Source: Micromonospora rubida (GTDB taxonomy: Bacteria > Actinomycetota > Actinomycetes > Mycobacteriales > Micromonosporaceae). From it: 64,000 nt of DNA. Shown in pieces: positions 14,795-23,276 of the stretch (its first letter is position 1; every line of letters begins with the position of its first letter). The stretch is taken from the NCBI RefSeq assembly GCF_009908295.1, contig NZ_JAAALO010000004.1, forward strand, positions 728,629-792,628, in the 5' to 3' direction. A program made the translations under genes and the position numbers. The notes beneath the pieces are model-generated. The model saw nothing but the letters and a program-made list of their open reading frames with translations. It was not told the origin of the DNA and ran no database searches.

Positions 14795-15654
14795 GGGCTG
14801 GAGGTCTGAGGTACGAGCCCGGCGTCGGTGGCCCGGCCCAGCAGCGCCTCCACGGCGGCGAACCCCGCTTTCCCCAGGTCCGCGGTGAACTCGTTGACGT
14901 AGAGGGCGATGTGCCGGTCCACCACGTCGGGCTCCATCTCCTGGGCGTGCGCGAGCACGTACTCCCGGCTGGCCTCCGGGTCGGCCCATGCCTGGCGGAC
15001 CGACTCGCGGATCCACCCGGCCGCCTCGGCCGGGTCGACCGCGCCCTTACGCGCCAGGATCGCGCCGAGCGGGATCGGCAGCCCGGTGTCGCCCTCCCAC
15101 CACTCGCCGAGGTCGACCAGGGCGGTCAGCCCGTGCCGGGGGTACGTGAACCGCGCCTCGTGGATCACCAGCCCGGCGTCGTACCGCCCGGCAGCCACCC
15201 CCGGCATGATCTCGTGGAACGGGACCACCTCGATGCGCGCGGGCGGCCGGTCGGCCGACCAGAGCCGGAACAGCAGGTACGCCGTGGTCCGGTCCCCGGG
15301 CACCGCGACCGTCGCGCCCGTCAGATCGGCACGGTCCGACCGGCCGGCCCGCTCGCCCTGGTGCCCCCGCTCAGCCGGGTCGCCCTGGTCGCCCCGGGTC
15401 AGCACCAGCGGGCCGCAGCCCCGGCCGAGCGCGCCGCCGCAGGGCAACAGGTGGTAGTCGTCCAGCAGCCAGGGCAACGCCGCGTAGCTCACCTTCACCA
15501 GGTCGAACGCCCCCCGCTCGGCGGCGGTGTTGGTCACGTCCACGTCGGCGTACGTCACCTCTACCGGCGGGGCGCCGGGCACCCGGCCGTGCACCAGGGC
15601 GTCGAAGACGAACGTGTCGTTGGGACAGGGCGAGATCGCCAGGGAGAGCGCCAC
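14755..15654 (-). CDS. mqnD: 1,4-dihydroxy-6-naphthoate synthase MqnD
   Basis: A 299-residue protein of the MqnA/MqnD periplasmic-binding-like fold. The start MALSLAISPCPNDTFVFDAL is diagnostic for MqnD, as are VTNTAAERGAFDLVKVSYAA and IPLGAILARKG. MqnD converts cyclic de-hypoxanthine futalosine to 1,4-dihydroxy-6-naphthoate in the futalosine route to menaquinone. A hydrophilic insert of roughly 25 residues (RGDQGDPAERGHQGERAGRS) lies near residue 90-110. The GTG start is 15654. The last 40 bp overlap the cold-shock gene tail to tail. Confidence 0.92.
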   Translation of the reverse strand: MALSLAISPCPNDTFVFDALVHGRVPGAPPVEVTYADVDVTNTAAERGAFDLVKVSYAALPWLLDDYHLLPCGGALGRGCGPLVLTRGDQGDPAERGHQGERAGRSDRADLTGATVAVPGDRTTAYLLFRLWSADRPPARIEVVPFHEIMPGVAAGRYDAGLVIHEARFTYPRHGLTALVDLGEWWEGDTGLPIPLGAILARKGAVDPAEAAGWIRESVRQAWADPEASREYVLAHAQEMEPDVVDRHIALYVNEFTADLGKAGFAAVEALLGRATDAGLVPQTSSPQTSSSRATAWTS

Positions 15655-16292
15655 GCCCCCACCGTATCCCCGCCCCTCCCGCCCCGGTCCGCCCCGGTCC
15701 GCCCGCTGTGACCCGCCCCGCCCGCCGTGACGCCGCCCCCGCCCCGGCCGGCCCGGCCCCTCCCGCCGTGGCCCCGCCCTGGCCGTTGTGGCCCCGCCCC
15801 GCAGGGCGCGGCCTTGCCTGTCCAGGCGCGCTCATTCGGGCGGGCGTTGTGGGTGCGGGTGTGGGCATAGAGCGGTGAGGCATGGCAAGTCGGTCGTGAG
15901 CGTGGTGTGTCAGCCGGTGGGGCGTGGCGCATCGGTCGGTATAGGCGTCACGAGCCAGCCGCGTCCGGCGTGGCGCGTGGGTTACGGGGTTGCCCTACGC
16001 CGCCTTTGGAGCTGCCCGCATGAACGGGGCAATCGAAGTATGCCGATCTATTGGCCGAGAACGAGTCGGGTGAGGCTCGCCGTCCGTCGTCCCGCCACGT
16101 CTGCCGCCTGCCGCCTGCCGGCTGCCGCTGGCCGTCCGACTTCCGCCCCGTCTGTTGTCGGTCCGCCGTTCTGTGCCGGACGGCTGTAATGGTCTGGGAG
16201 GCAGGTGGTCGGCCGGGTTCGGCCGGTGGGCGCATAGACGGGGCAGCTCCAAAGGGACCGGATGGAACCCGTCGTCCACCGCCGGGGAGAGG

Positions 16293-16313
16293 CTATCCAC
16301 AGGTTTGTCCACA
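16293..16313 (+). promoter_or_regulatory. Pair of DnaA-box-like sites
   Basis: CTATCCACA (16293-16301) and TTGTCCACA (16305-16313) are 12 bp apart. The second equals the actinobacterial DnaA-box consensus and the first differs from TTATCCACA at one base. The pair may titrate DnaA or regulate the next gene. It is not an origin, since there is no box cluster and no dnaA/dnaN nearby. Confidence 0.4.
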
Positions 16314-16363
16314 GGTCTCGGCCGGGTGTTGATGGCCCGACCGACGTCGCCGACCATCGATGC

Positions 16364-16398
16364 GTGGAGGATTCAACAGGGGTGGAGAACTCAACAGG
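16364..16398 (+). repeat. 18-bp spaced direct repeat upstream of XRE gene
   Basis: GTGGAGGATTCAACAGG (16364-16380) and GTGGAGAACTCAACAGG (16382-16398) differ at two positions. If the XRE gene starts at 16463 this lies in its leader and could be an operator. If translation starts further upstream it encodes the repeat VEDSTG/VENSTG. Confidence 0.5.
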
Positions 16399-16462
16399 TA
16401 CCGCCGGGCGGGACTGCAGGCCGACCGAGGTCGGCGAACAGGCGGTAGTCGACGAACAGTCG

Positions 16463-17290
16463 GTGGACGTCGCGGCCGTGCTTCGGGCCCTGCGCCGACA
16501 GGCCGACCTGAGCCAGCGGGAGCTGTCGGCCAGGGCCGGCGTGCCGAAGAGCACGATCGCCCGGATCGAGTCGGGGGACGCGGCCGATCCGAGGCTACGT
16601 ACGGTGGAGCGTCTGGTGCGGGCGGCGGGAGGCTGGCTGCTGGTCGGGCGGCCCGGTGACCGGCCGCCCGAGGTGGTGCCCGTGCCGTGGGTGCCGCACG
16701 ACGGGATGCGGGACGAGGCGGGGCGACGGTATCCGGCGCACCTGGATGTCTGGAAGGTGCGCGACCCCAAGGACTGGCCGGGTGCCTGGTGGGCGGAGTG
16801 GTGGAAGCTGCCGCCGGAGCGGTGGCCGCGCCCGGTGCCGGCGGCGACGTACGAGCTCAACCGGCAGTACCGGGACCTCCGCCGGTGGGGTGAGCGGATT
16901 CGCCACGAGGTGACCGTGCGCCGGGTCGCCGACGGGCTGCCCGCCACGTCCTGGCAGTTCCTGGCCGAGCTGCCCGACGGCCGGCTGCTCGGGGAACTGC
17001 GGGCCCACGAGCGCAACCCGCGTCTGCTGTACGGAGACCTGATCGACGCCGGCGAGCGGGAGATCGTACTGGACGGCGTCCTGGTCGTCGGGACGTGCCG
17101 CCAGCTCGGCACCGGACGCCGGTTGGTGGAGGCGCTGACTGCGGAGATGGACCGGGCGGGGATCACCGTTGCGCATGCCGTTGCCGATTTCGGGGGCGTC
17201 GATCTGCTGCTGGCCTGCGGGTACCGGTTGGAGGCGAGTCGGCCCTATGCGCTTCGTCTCGACTGCTCGCCGTCCCGGCGGGCGGTCTGA
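16463..17290 (+). CDS. XRE-family regulator with large C-terminal domain
   Basis: A 275-residue protein. The N-terminal helix-turn-helix reads ALRRQADLSQRELSARAGVP and STIARIESGDA. A Trp-rich middle domain (AWWAEWWKLPPERWPRPVPA) follows, then a C-terminal alpha/beta part (GTGRRLVEALTAEMDRAGIT and ACGYRLEASRP) that looks GNAT-like, with weak confidence. The frame is open up to ATG 16262, which has AAAGGGA upstream. That extension lacks protein-like composition and contains DnaA-box-like DNA, so GTG 16463 is preferred. Confidence 0.75.
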   Translation: MDVAAVLRALRRQADLSQRELSARAGVPKSTIARIESGDAADPRLRTVERLVRAAGGWLLVGRPGDRPPEVVPVPWVPHDGMRDEAGRRYPAHLDVWKVRDPKDWPGAWWAEWWKLPPERWPRPVPAATYELNRQYRDLRRWGERIRHEVTVRRVADGLPATSWQFLAELPDGRLLGELRAHERNPRLLYGDLIDAGEREIVLDGVLVVGTCRQLGTGRRLVEALTAEMDRAGITVAHAVADFGGVDLLLACGYRLEASRPYALRLDCSPSRRAV

Positions 17291-17299
17291 GCGTCTGGT

Positions 17300-18082
17300 T
17301 CAGGTCAGTGCGGCGGCGGCCGCCGTGAGGGCGGCGAACGCCTCACGCAGCCGCCAGGAGGCCCGGTCGCGTGGGCCGATCGGGTTGGAGACGGTGCGCA
17401 GCTCGGCGAACGGCAGGCCGGCCTGGGCGGCGGCGACGGCCACCCCGTACCCCTCCATGGCCTCGGCCACCGCGTCCGGATGCCGGGCGGCCAGGGCCTC
17501 GGTGCCGGCGGAGGTGCCGGTCACCGTGCTGACGGTGAGCACCGCGCCCACGGTTGCCCACGGCAGGGCGGCGCGCAACGCGGCGAGCAGCTCCGGGTCG
17601 GCGGGCACGATGCTGCCGCCGCCGAGCAGTTCGGGCGGCATGCCCAGCTCGTCCACCGGGATGAAGCCCTCCGGCGACTCGGCGCCGAGGTCCGCCGCGA
17701 TGCTGCGGCTGGCGAGCACCGTGTCGCCGACCGCCACCCGACCGACGAAGCCGCCGGCGATCCCCGCGCTGATCACGGCCCGGTACGGGCGGCCGGCGGC
17801 CTCGGCGAGCGCGAGCAGCCGGGCGGTGGCGGCCCCGGCGACGGCGGGTCCCACCCCGACCGGTACGACGGTGACCGCGTGACCTGGCGGCGTCGCCAGC
17901 GCCCCTGAGCCGGCCCCTGAGCCCGACCCGGAGCCCGAGCCAGACCCGGAGCCGGAGCCGGAGCCCGGATGGCCCGGTGCGGGGGCCGGGAGGCCGGCGC
18001 GGACCGCCTCGGCCTCGGCCGGCACCGCGGTCACCACGAGCAGCCCTCCGGGGGTGGTCCGCGCGGCGATGGGGTCGGTCAC
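17300..18082 (-). CDS. mqnB: Futalosine hydrolase MqnB with a natural Gly-Ser linker
   Basis: A 260-residue nucleosidase of the MTA/SAH-nucleosidase fold: VVTAVPAEAEAVRAG, then SAGIAGGFVGRVAVGDTVLA, then AEAMEGYGVAVAAAQAGLPF with its ribose-binding Met-Glu. It hydrolyses futalosine to dehypoxanthinyl futalosine and hypoxanthine in menaquinone synthesis. Between the first strand and the core lies an uninterrupted run of about ten Gly-Ser dipeptides (around residues 38-60), unusual for this enzyme. GTG 18082 overlaps the stop of the upstream MFS gene (GTGA). Confidence 0.9.
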   Translation of the reverse strand: MTDPIAARTTPGGLLVVTAVPAEAEAVRAGLPAPAPGHPGSGSGSGSGSGSGSGSGAGSGALATPPGHAVTVVPVGVGPAVAGAATARLLALAEAAGRPYRAVISAGIAGGFVGRVAVGDTVLASRSIAADLGAESPEGFIPVDELGMPPELLGGGSIVPADPELLAALRAALPWATVGAVLTVSTVTGTSAGTEALAARHPDAVAEAMEGYGVAVAAAQAGLPFAELRTVSNPIGPRDRASWRLREAFAALTAAAAALT

Positions 18083-19818
18083 GACACCGGGCCCCGGGGC
18101 TCGCGGCGGGTGTCGTCGTCGGCCCCGTTCGGGCCGCCGGAGCCGGCGACTGCGGAGGAGGGCCGGTAGACGTGGTACCCGGGCGGGGCGAGGGCCGGAT
18201 CGGCGTCGGGACCCCGGACCGGGTCGGCCGAGGAGCGGTCGGCCGAGGAGCGGCTGGGCGTGGACTGGTCGGGGGCGGACCGGGCGGGGGCGGAGTTGCC
18301 GGACGCGGAGTTGCCGGACGCGGAGCGGGCGGGCGCGGAGCGGGCGGGTGGGGGCGGGACGACGTTTGCCGCCGTGTTGTCTGCGCCCGGCGGGGCGGCG
18401 GTGGTCTCCTCGCTCAGCTCGTCGTCGCCGAGCGGGCGGCCGACCAGCCGCTCGTCGCGGAGCTTCCCGGCGACGTACACGCCCCGGGCGGCGGCGAGCA
18501 CGCCGACCCCGGCGGCGACGGCGATGCCGAGCCGCCCGTCGAGCGGGACCAGGCCGAGACCGCCGCCGGCCACGAAGGCCAGCATCAGCGCTGTCTCGGA
18601 GTGGGCGAACGAGCTGGCCCGCAGCCGCTCCGGGATGCGTTCCTGGATGGAGGCGTCGACCGCCAGCTTCGACACCCCGCTGGCCAGCGCGGCGACCAGG
18701 CAGAGCAGCGCCACCATCGGCAGCGAGAACTGGATGGTGGCCAGGACGGCCGTTCCGGCCACGATGATCATGCTGCTGGACTGGATCGCGGTGGGCCGGT
18801 GGATGCGCAGCCGGGTGCCGACCGCCGTGGCCAGGAAAGTGCCCACCGCCAGCGCTCCGCCGACCAGGCCGAGCGCCACCTCCGGGCTCAGGTTCCGGCC
18901 GAAGAAGTCGGTCGTCAGGTCGCCCTTCCTCAGCGCGAACGCGAGGAAGAGCAGCAGGAAGCCGTACACCGCGCGGGGCAGGGCCGCCCCGACCAGGGTG
19001 GCGATGACGAGCCGACCAGCCGGGCGGCCGCGCCCCAGCGGACGGTCCCCGGCGGACCGCCGGCCGAGCGACCGCAGTGGGCGGGGAACCCGCTCGGGCG
19101 GGTCCGAGTCTGCCCTGGGTGGCAGTCGCAGCGCGACGACCATGCCGACCAGGAAGATCACCGAGGCGACCCGGAGCGGCCACTGCGGGCCGAACCAGAA
19201 CGCGGCCAGCCCGATCGGGGCGACCAGCCCGCCGGCCACGGTGCCGTAGACGCTGGCCCGCGCGCCCACCTGGGACAGCCCGAGCCCCTCCGGCAGCAGC
19301 CGGGGCACCGCCGCCGAACGGGCCACCCCGTACGCCCGGGAGAGCGCGAGCACCCCGAAGGCCGCCGGGTAGAGGCCGAAGCCGTTCATGTGGTCGGAGA
19401 TCATCCAGGCGAGGAAGGCCCGGCCGAGCATGGTGGCGGCGAGCGCATACCGCCGGCCGTGCCGGAAGTGGTCCAGCAGCGGACCGACCACCGGCGCGAG
19501 CATGGCGAACGGCACCATCGTGACCAGCAGGTACAGCGCCACCTTGCTGCGCGCCTCGCCGAGCGGTACCTCGAAGAAGATCGTGCCGGCGAGCCCGATC
19601 GCGATCAGGGTGTCCCCCGCACAGGAGACCGCGTGCAGGTCGAACAGGCGCACCATGCCGACCTCGCCGCCGGCGCCCCTGGCCCGGGCCGAGCCGGCCC
19701 GGCGGGTCATCCAGCGCCCGCCGCGCGCGGATCCGCGCAGCAGCAGGCGGACGGCGCGGATGCCGGTGCCGACGGTCCGCCCGAGTAGGGACCGCTCGGA
19801 GCGGGAGAACAACGGCAT
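18079..19818 (-). CDS. MFS-type membrane protein with disordered C-terminal tail
   Basis: A 579-residue MFS-like protein. After a basic N-terminus, about 12 hydrophobic helices follow from the segment GMVRLFDLHAVSCAGDTLIA onward, with MFS loop features (LLDHFRHGRRYAL). The last 120 residues are Ser/Ala/Pro-rich and probably disordered. Resemblance to Rv0876c-type proteins is likely. It is first in an operon with mqnB (4-bp overlap), and divergent from the DUF3027 gene. The substrate is unknown. Confidence 0.82.
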   Translation of the reverse strand: MPLFSRSERSLLGRTVGTGIRAVRLLLRGSARGGRWMTRRAGSARARGAGGEVGMVRLFDLHAVSCAGDTLIAIGLAGTIFFEVPLGEARSKVALYLLVTMVPFAMLAPVVGPLLDHFRHGRRYALAATMLGRAFLAWMISDHMNGFGLYPAAFGVLALSRAYGVARSAAVPRLLPEGLGLSQVGARASVYGTVAGGLVAPIGLAAFWFGPQWPLRVASVIFLVGMVVALRLPPRADSDPPERVPRPLRSLGRRSAGDRPLGRGRPAGRLVIATLVGAALPRAVYGFLLLFLAFALRKGDLTTDFFGRNLSPEVALGLVGGALAVGTFLATAVGTRLRIHRPTAIQSSSMIIVAGTAVLATIQFSLPMVALLCLVAALASGVSKLAVDASIQERIPERLRASSFAHSETALMLAFVAGGGLGLVPLDGRLGIAVAAGVGVLAAARGVYVAGKLRDERLVGRPLGDDELSEETTAAPPGADNTAANVVPPPPARSAPARSASGNSASGNSAPARSAPDQSTPSRSSADRSSADPVRGPDADPALAPPGYHVYRPSSAVAGSGGPNGADDDTRREPRGPVS

Positions 19819-19924
19819 GTGCACCATCCTCGCCCATCCGCCCCACCCCCGCGCGACCACCACCGGAGAACACGCTCCGGGGAGTGCCTGTCGGTCGTCG
19901 CCGCGCATGGGGGACAATGGTTGA

Positions 19925-20761
19925 GTGACCAGGCCCGTCTCCGCCCGTGCCGCCCGCCTCGACCAGGTCTGCGCCGCCGCCGTCGAGGTGGCCCGCGACG
20001 CAATCACCGAGGTGGAACCCTCCGACGTCGGTGACCACCTCCAGGCCGTTGCCGAGGCCGACCGGCTCGTTACCCACTACTTCGAGTGCCGGCTGTCCGG
20101 CTACCGGGGCTGGCGGTGGGCGGTCACGGTGACCCGGGTGCCGCGCAGTCGGAACGTCACCATCTGCGAGACGGTCCTGCTGCCCGGCCCGGACGCGCTG
20201 CTGGCCCCCGGCTGGCTGCCCTGGCAGGAGCGGCTCAAGCCGGGCGACCTCGGCCCCGGCGACCTGCTGCCCACCTCGCCGGACGACGAGCGGCTCGCCC
20301 CCGGGTACGTGCTCTCCGACGACCCCGCGGTCGAGGAGACCGCCTGGGAGCTCGGCCTCGGCCGGCCCCGGGTGCTTTCCCGGGAAGGGCGCGCCGAGGC
20401 CGCCCAGCGCTGGTACGACGGCGACCACGGGCCCGCCGCGTCGATCTCCATGGCAGCCCCGGCGGCGGCCCGGTGCGGCACCTGCGGCTTCTACCTGCCG
20501 CTGGCCGGCTCGCTGCGGCAGTCCTTCGGCGCGTGCGGCAACTTCTACGCGCCCGACGACGGGCGGGTGGTCAGCGCCGACCACGGCTGCGGCGCGCACT
20601 CGGAGACCCTCGTCGAGACCTCCGACACCCCGGTCGACGAGCTGCCCACGGTGTACGACGACAGCGCGGTCGAGGCGATGTCGGTGAGCGAGGCGGGGTC
20701 GGTGAGCGTGAGCGAGGCGGTGTCGGCGAGCTGGGCCCCGGGCTCGACGGAGCCGGCGTAG
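19925..20761 (+). CDS. DUF3027 family protein
   Basis: A 278-residue actinobacterial protein of DUF3027. The N-terminal half contains EVEPSDVGDHLQAVAEADRL and a GYRGWRWAVTVTRVP segment. A Cys-rich region follows: RCGTCGFYLP near 183, FGACGNFY near 201 and DHGCGAHSE near 221. The paired Cys/His look like a zinc site. The last 40 residues are acidic and Ser/Val-rich. The function is unknown. GTG 19925 lies 6 nt after a GACAAT -10-like hexamer, so the mRNA may be leaderless. Confidence 0.88.
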   Translation: MTRPVSARAARLDQVCAAAVEVARDAITEVEPSDVGDHLQAVAEADRLVTHYFECRLSGYRGWRWAVTVTRVPRSRNVTICETVLLPGPDALLAPGWLPWQERLKPGDLGPGDLLPTSPDDERLAPGYVLSDDPAVEETAWELGLGRPRVLSREGRAEAAQRWYDGDHGPAASISMAAPAAARCGTCGFYLPLAGSLRQSFGACGNFYAPDDGRVVSADHGCGAHSETLVETSDTPVDELPTVYDDSAVEAMSVSEAGSVSVSEAVSASWAPGSTEPA

Positions 20762-20789
20762 CCGTACGCCCGCCCCTGACCGGTCTGCG

Positions 20790-21068
20790 TCAGCGGTCGG
20801 CGTCGCCAGGCCGGACGGTCTGAGCTGCGGCGCGGCGGCGACGCCGGTTGGCGTCGTGGCGCATCATCACCGCAAGACCGGGAAAGCCCCAGAGGAACCC
20901 GGCCAGGCAGGTCCAGAGCCAGTCCTGGCGACCATGCTCGGTGAGCCAACCCCGGAAGAAGATCAGCAGCACCAGACCGACCACCGCCCAGACCGCCAGC
21001 CCGGCGACCGCGAACGGCACCATCGGTGGGTCGAGCGGCTCGGGCCGCGGCGGTTGCTCCTGTCGCAC
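20790..21068 (-). CDS. DUF2530 two-helix membrane protein
   Basis: A 92-residue protein with two hydrophobic helices (AVAGLAVWAVVGLVLLIFF and DWLWTCLAGFLWGFPGLAVM) and a basic tail. It matches the actinobacterial DUF2530 layout. Function unknown. It converges with the DUF3027 gene, the stops being 28 nt apart. Its GTG start faces the divergent NCS2 permease. Confidence 0.8.
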   Translation of the reverse strand: MRQEQPPRPEPLDPPMVPFAVAGLAVWAVVGLVLLIFFRGWLTEHGRQDWLWTCLAGFLWGFPGLAVMMRHDANRRRRRAAAQTVRPGDADR

Positions 21069-21105
21069 GGGGGCAAGCGTACGCGACGAACTTTTGCAGG
21101 TGGCC

Positions 21106-21145
21106 GGTGATCTGCGACGATGCGCGCGACAGACGGAAGATCACC
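21106..21145. promoter_or_regulatory. Inverted repeat upstream of the NCS2 permease
   Basis: GGTGATCT (21106-21113) and AGATCACC (21138-21145) are perfect complements 24 nt apart. Extra CAGGTG/CACCTG complementarity lies at the flanks. It sits between the divergent DUF2530 and permease genes, 12 nt from the permease ATG. It could be an operator or a leader hairpin. I cannot match it to a known purine riboswitch. Confidence 0.4.
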
Positions 21146-21157
21146 TGCGAGGACCAG

Positions 21158-22636
21158 ATGGCCATTGCGCCGCCGCACGAAGGCAATGCACCCGATCCCG
21201 CCCACCCCCGTAACGGTTTCGACCGCTTTTTTGAGATCACCGCCCGTGGCTCGACGCTGAGCCGTGAGGTCCGAGGTGGTCTGGCGACCTTCTTCACGAT
21301 GGCCTACATCGTGGTGCTCAACCCGCTGATCCTCGGTGGCGCCGTCGACGGCGACGGCAAGAAGCTGTCCATCCCCGCGCTGGCCGCCGCGACGGCGCTG
21401 GTCGCCGGCCTGATGACCATCCTGATGGGGGTCGTCGGCCGGTTCCCGATCGCGCTGGCCGCGGGCCTGGGCGTGAACGCGCTGGTCGCGTACGAGATCG
21501 CCCCACAGATGACCTGGGCCGACGCGATGGGCCTGGTGGTGATCGAGGGTGTGCTCATCGCGATCCTGGTGCTCACCGGCCTGCGTACCGCGGTGTTCCG
21601 CGCGGTGCCCACCCAGCTCAAGACCGCGATCGGCGTCGGTATCGGCCTCTTCCTGACCATCATCGGTCTGGTCGACGCCGGCTTCGTCCGCCGAATTCCG
21701 GACGCGGCGAACACCACCGTCCCGGTCGGGCTCGGCATCAACGGCAGGATCGTCAGCTGGCCGCTGCTGGTCTTCGTGGTGGGCCTGCTGATCACGATCG
21801 TGCTGGTGGTCCGCCGGGTCCGGGGCGCGATCCTGATCGGCATCCTCGCCTCGACCGTGCTGGCGATCATCGTGGAGGCCGTGGCCAACGTCGGCCCGTC
21901 CTTCGTCGACGGCAAGCCCAACCCGCACGGCTGGGCGCTGAACGTGCCGGAGCTGCCGAAGAAGGTCGTGGACCTCCCTGACCTGTCGCTGTTGGGCCAC
22001 TTCAACGTGCTGGACTCCTGGACCCGGGTCGGCTGGCTGGTCCCGCTGATGTTCGTCTTCACGGTGCTGATCACGGACTTCTTCGACACGATGGGCACCA
22101 TGGTCGCGATCGGCCAGGAGGGCAAGATGCTCGACGAGCGGGGCACCCCGCCGCGGGCGAAGGAGATCCTGCTGGTCGACTCGATCGCGGCGGCGGCGGG
22201 TGGCGCGGCGAGCGTCTCCAGCAACACGTCGTACGTCGAGAGCGCCGCCGGTGTCGCGGAGGGCGCGCGGACCGGCGTGGCCAACCTGGTCACCGGCGTG
22301 CTGTTCCTGCTCGCGATGTTCCTCGCGCCGCTGTCCCTGGTGGTGCCGTTCGAGGCGGCGTCCACGGCGCTGGTGGTGGTCGGTTTCCTGATGATGACCG
22401 CGGTGCGGACCATCGACTGGACCGACTACGAGATCGCCATCCCGGCGTTTCTCACCATCGCCATGATGCCGTTTACGTACTCGATCTCCAACGGCATCGG
22501 CGCGGGCGTCATCTCCTTCGTCGTGGTCAAGCTGGCGAAGGGGAAGGCCCGGGAGATCCACCCCCTGCTGTACGGGGTGGCGGTGCTCTTCGTGCTGTAC
22601 TTCCTGCGCGGGCCGATCGAGTCCGTCGTGCTCTGA
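21158..22636 (+). CDS. NCS2-family purine/xanthine-type permease
   Basis: A 492-residue membrane protein of the AzgA-like NCS2 group. It opens with GFDRFFEITARGSTLSREVR and has the family segments TFFTMAYIVVLNPLIL, ALAAGLGVNALVAYEI and VFTVLITDFFDTMGTMVAIG, followed by SVSSNTSYVESAAGVAEGAR. About 13 hydrophobic helices are visible. It probably imports a purine base (hypoxanthine, adenine or guanine) with protons. GAGGA precedes ATG 21158. Confidence 0.9.
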   Translation: MAIAPPHEGNAPDPAHPRNGFDRFFEITARGSTLSREVRGGLATFFTMAYIVVLNPLILGGAVDGDGKKLSIPALAAATALVAGLMTILMGVVGRFPIALAAGLGVNALVAYEIAPQMTWADAMGLVVIEGVLIAILVLTGLRTAVFRAVPTQLKTAIGVGIGLFLTIIGLVDAGFVRRIPDAANTTVPVGLGINGRIVSWPLLVFVVGLLITIVLVVRRVRGAILIGILASTVLAIIVEAVANVGPSFVDGKPNPHGWALNVPELPKKVVDLPDLSLLGHFNVLDSWTRVGWLVPLMFVFTVLITDFFDTMGTMVAIGQEGKMLDERGTPPRAKEILLVDSIAAAAGGAASVSSNTSYVESAAGVAEGARTGVANLVTGVLFLLAMFLAPLSLVVPFEAASTALVVVGFLMMTAVRTIDWTDYEIAIPAFLTIAMMPFTYSISNGIGAGVISFVVVKLAKGKAREIHPLLYGVAVLFVLYFLRGPIESVVL

Positions 22637-22656
22637 CGACCCACCGTGGCCGGCCG

Positions 22657-22690
22657 GGCCGGGGTGCCCTATTCGGGTACCCCGGCCTTT
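22657..22690 (+). terminator. Hairpin terminator after the NCS2 permease
   Basis: The arms GGCCGGGGTGCCC (22657-22669) and GGGTACCCCGGCC (22675-22687) pair with one G-T wobble over a 5-nt loop. They are followed by TTT. Confidence 0.75.
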
Positions 22691-22745
22691 CGGTCGTGAA
22701 CTCCCTGGTGAGCATGGTCATATCGCACGCCGCCAGCCGGGTTCA

Positions 22746-22758
22746 TTAGCTAGGCTAA
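22746..22758. promoter_or_regulatory. Likely MarR operator overlapping the -10
   Basis: The perfect palindrome TTAGC-TAG-GCTAA lies 6-18 nt before the marR GTG and covers the hexamer TAGGCT (22751-22756). That hexamer ends 7 nt before the start codon, so it is a likely -10 of a leaderless, autorepressed transcript. Confidence 0.6.
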
Positions 22759-22763
22759 CTATT

Positions 22764-23213
22764 GTGACGGAGCGGACGGTGACGGCGAAGCGCGTGCCAC
22801 CGGCGCAACTGGCCCCCCAGTTGCGTGATGCGATCACCCGGCTCAACCGGCGGGTCCGACAGGCCCGCCCGGTGGGTGACCTGACGGTTACCCAGCTCTC
22901 CGCGCTCACCAGCCTCAGGCTGGCGGGCGCGCTGACGCCCCGGGAACTGGCCGACGTCGAGCGGGTGCAACCGCCGACGATGACCAAGATCGTCGCGAAG
23001 TTGGAGGAGCGCGGCCTCGTGCGGCGTACCCCCCATCCGACCGACGGTCGGCAGGTCATCCTCTCGGCGACCGAGGGGGGACAGGCCGTGCTCGACCAGT
23101 TCGAGCGGGTCCGCGACGAGTGGCTGGCCCGCCGGCTGGCCGAGCTCACCGAGCCCGACCGGGAGACGCTTCGGCAGGCCGCCGAGATCCTTCAGCAGCT
23201 CGCCCGCGCCTGA
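22764..23213 (+). CDS. MarR-family regulator
   Basis: A 149-residue winged-helix protein: RDAITRLNRRVRQARPVGDL, TPRELADVERVQPPTMTKIV (recognition helix) and a wing RTPHPTDGRQVILSATEGG. It is similar in type to Rv0880. It probably represses itself and the MFS gene 64 nt downstream, through the TTAGC-TAG-GCTAA site. The GTG start has no ribosome binding site. Confidence 0.88.
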   Translation: MTERTVTAKRVPPAQLAPQLRDAITRLNRRVRQARPVGDLTVTQLSALTSLRLAGALTPRELADVERVQPPTMTKIVAKLEERGLVRRTPHPTDGRQVILSATEGGQAVLDQFERVRDEWLARRLAELTEPDRETLRQAAEILQQLARA

Positions 23214-23276
23214 CCGCGCCACCGCGCCGCGCCGTCCGCCGTCGATGACGCGTACGACCGAGGAGGCGCACACCGG

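Larger units (their letters stand above)
15655..16462. other. Gene-free region with long inverted repeats
   Basis: About 800 bp between divergent mqnD and the XRE gene. The first 170 bp are C-rich low-complexity repeats (CCGCCCG, GTGACCCGCC types). The middle carries a perfect 15-bp inverted repeat, CCTTTGGAGCTGCCC (16003-16017) with its complement at 16241-16255. Near-identical direct copies of CATGAACGGGGCA/CATAGACGGGGCA lie at 16019-16031 and 16233-16245. Two DnaA-box-like sites and a direct repeat follow. No convincing gene is seen. Confidence 0.5.

Noticed and set aside
16293..16313. Replication origin
   Set aside because: Only two DnaA boxes and no origin genes or box cluster.
16262..16462. 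Upstream start for the XRE gene at ATG 16262
   Set aside because: It has a ribosome-binding-like AAAGGGA, but the 67-residue extension is not protein-like and contains DnaA-box-like DNA; kept only as an alternative.
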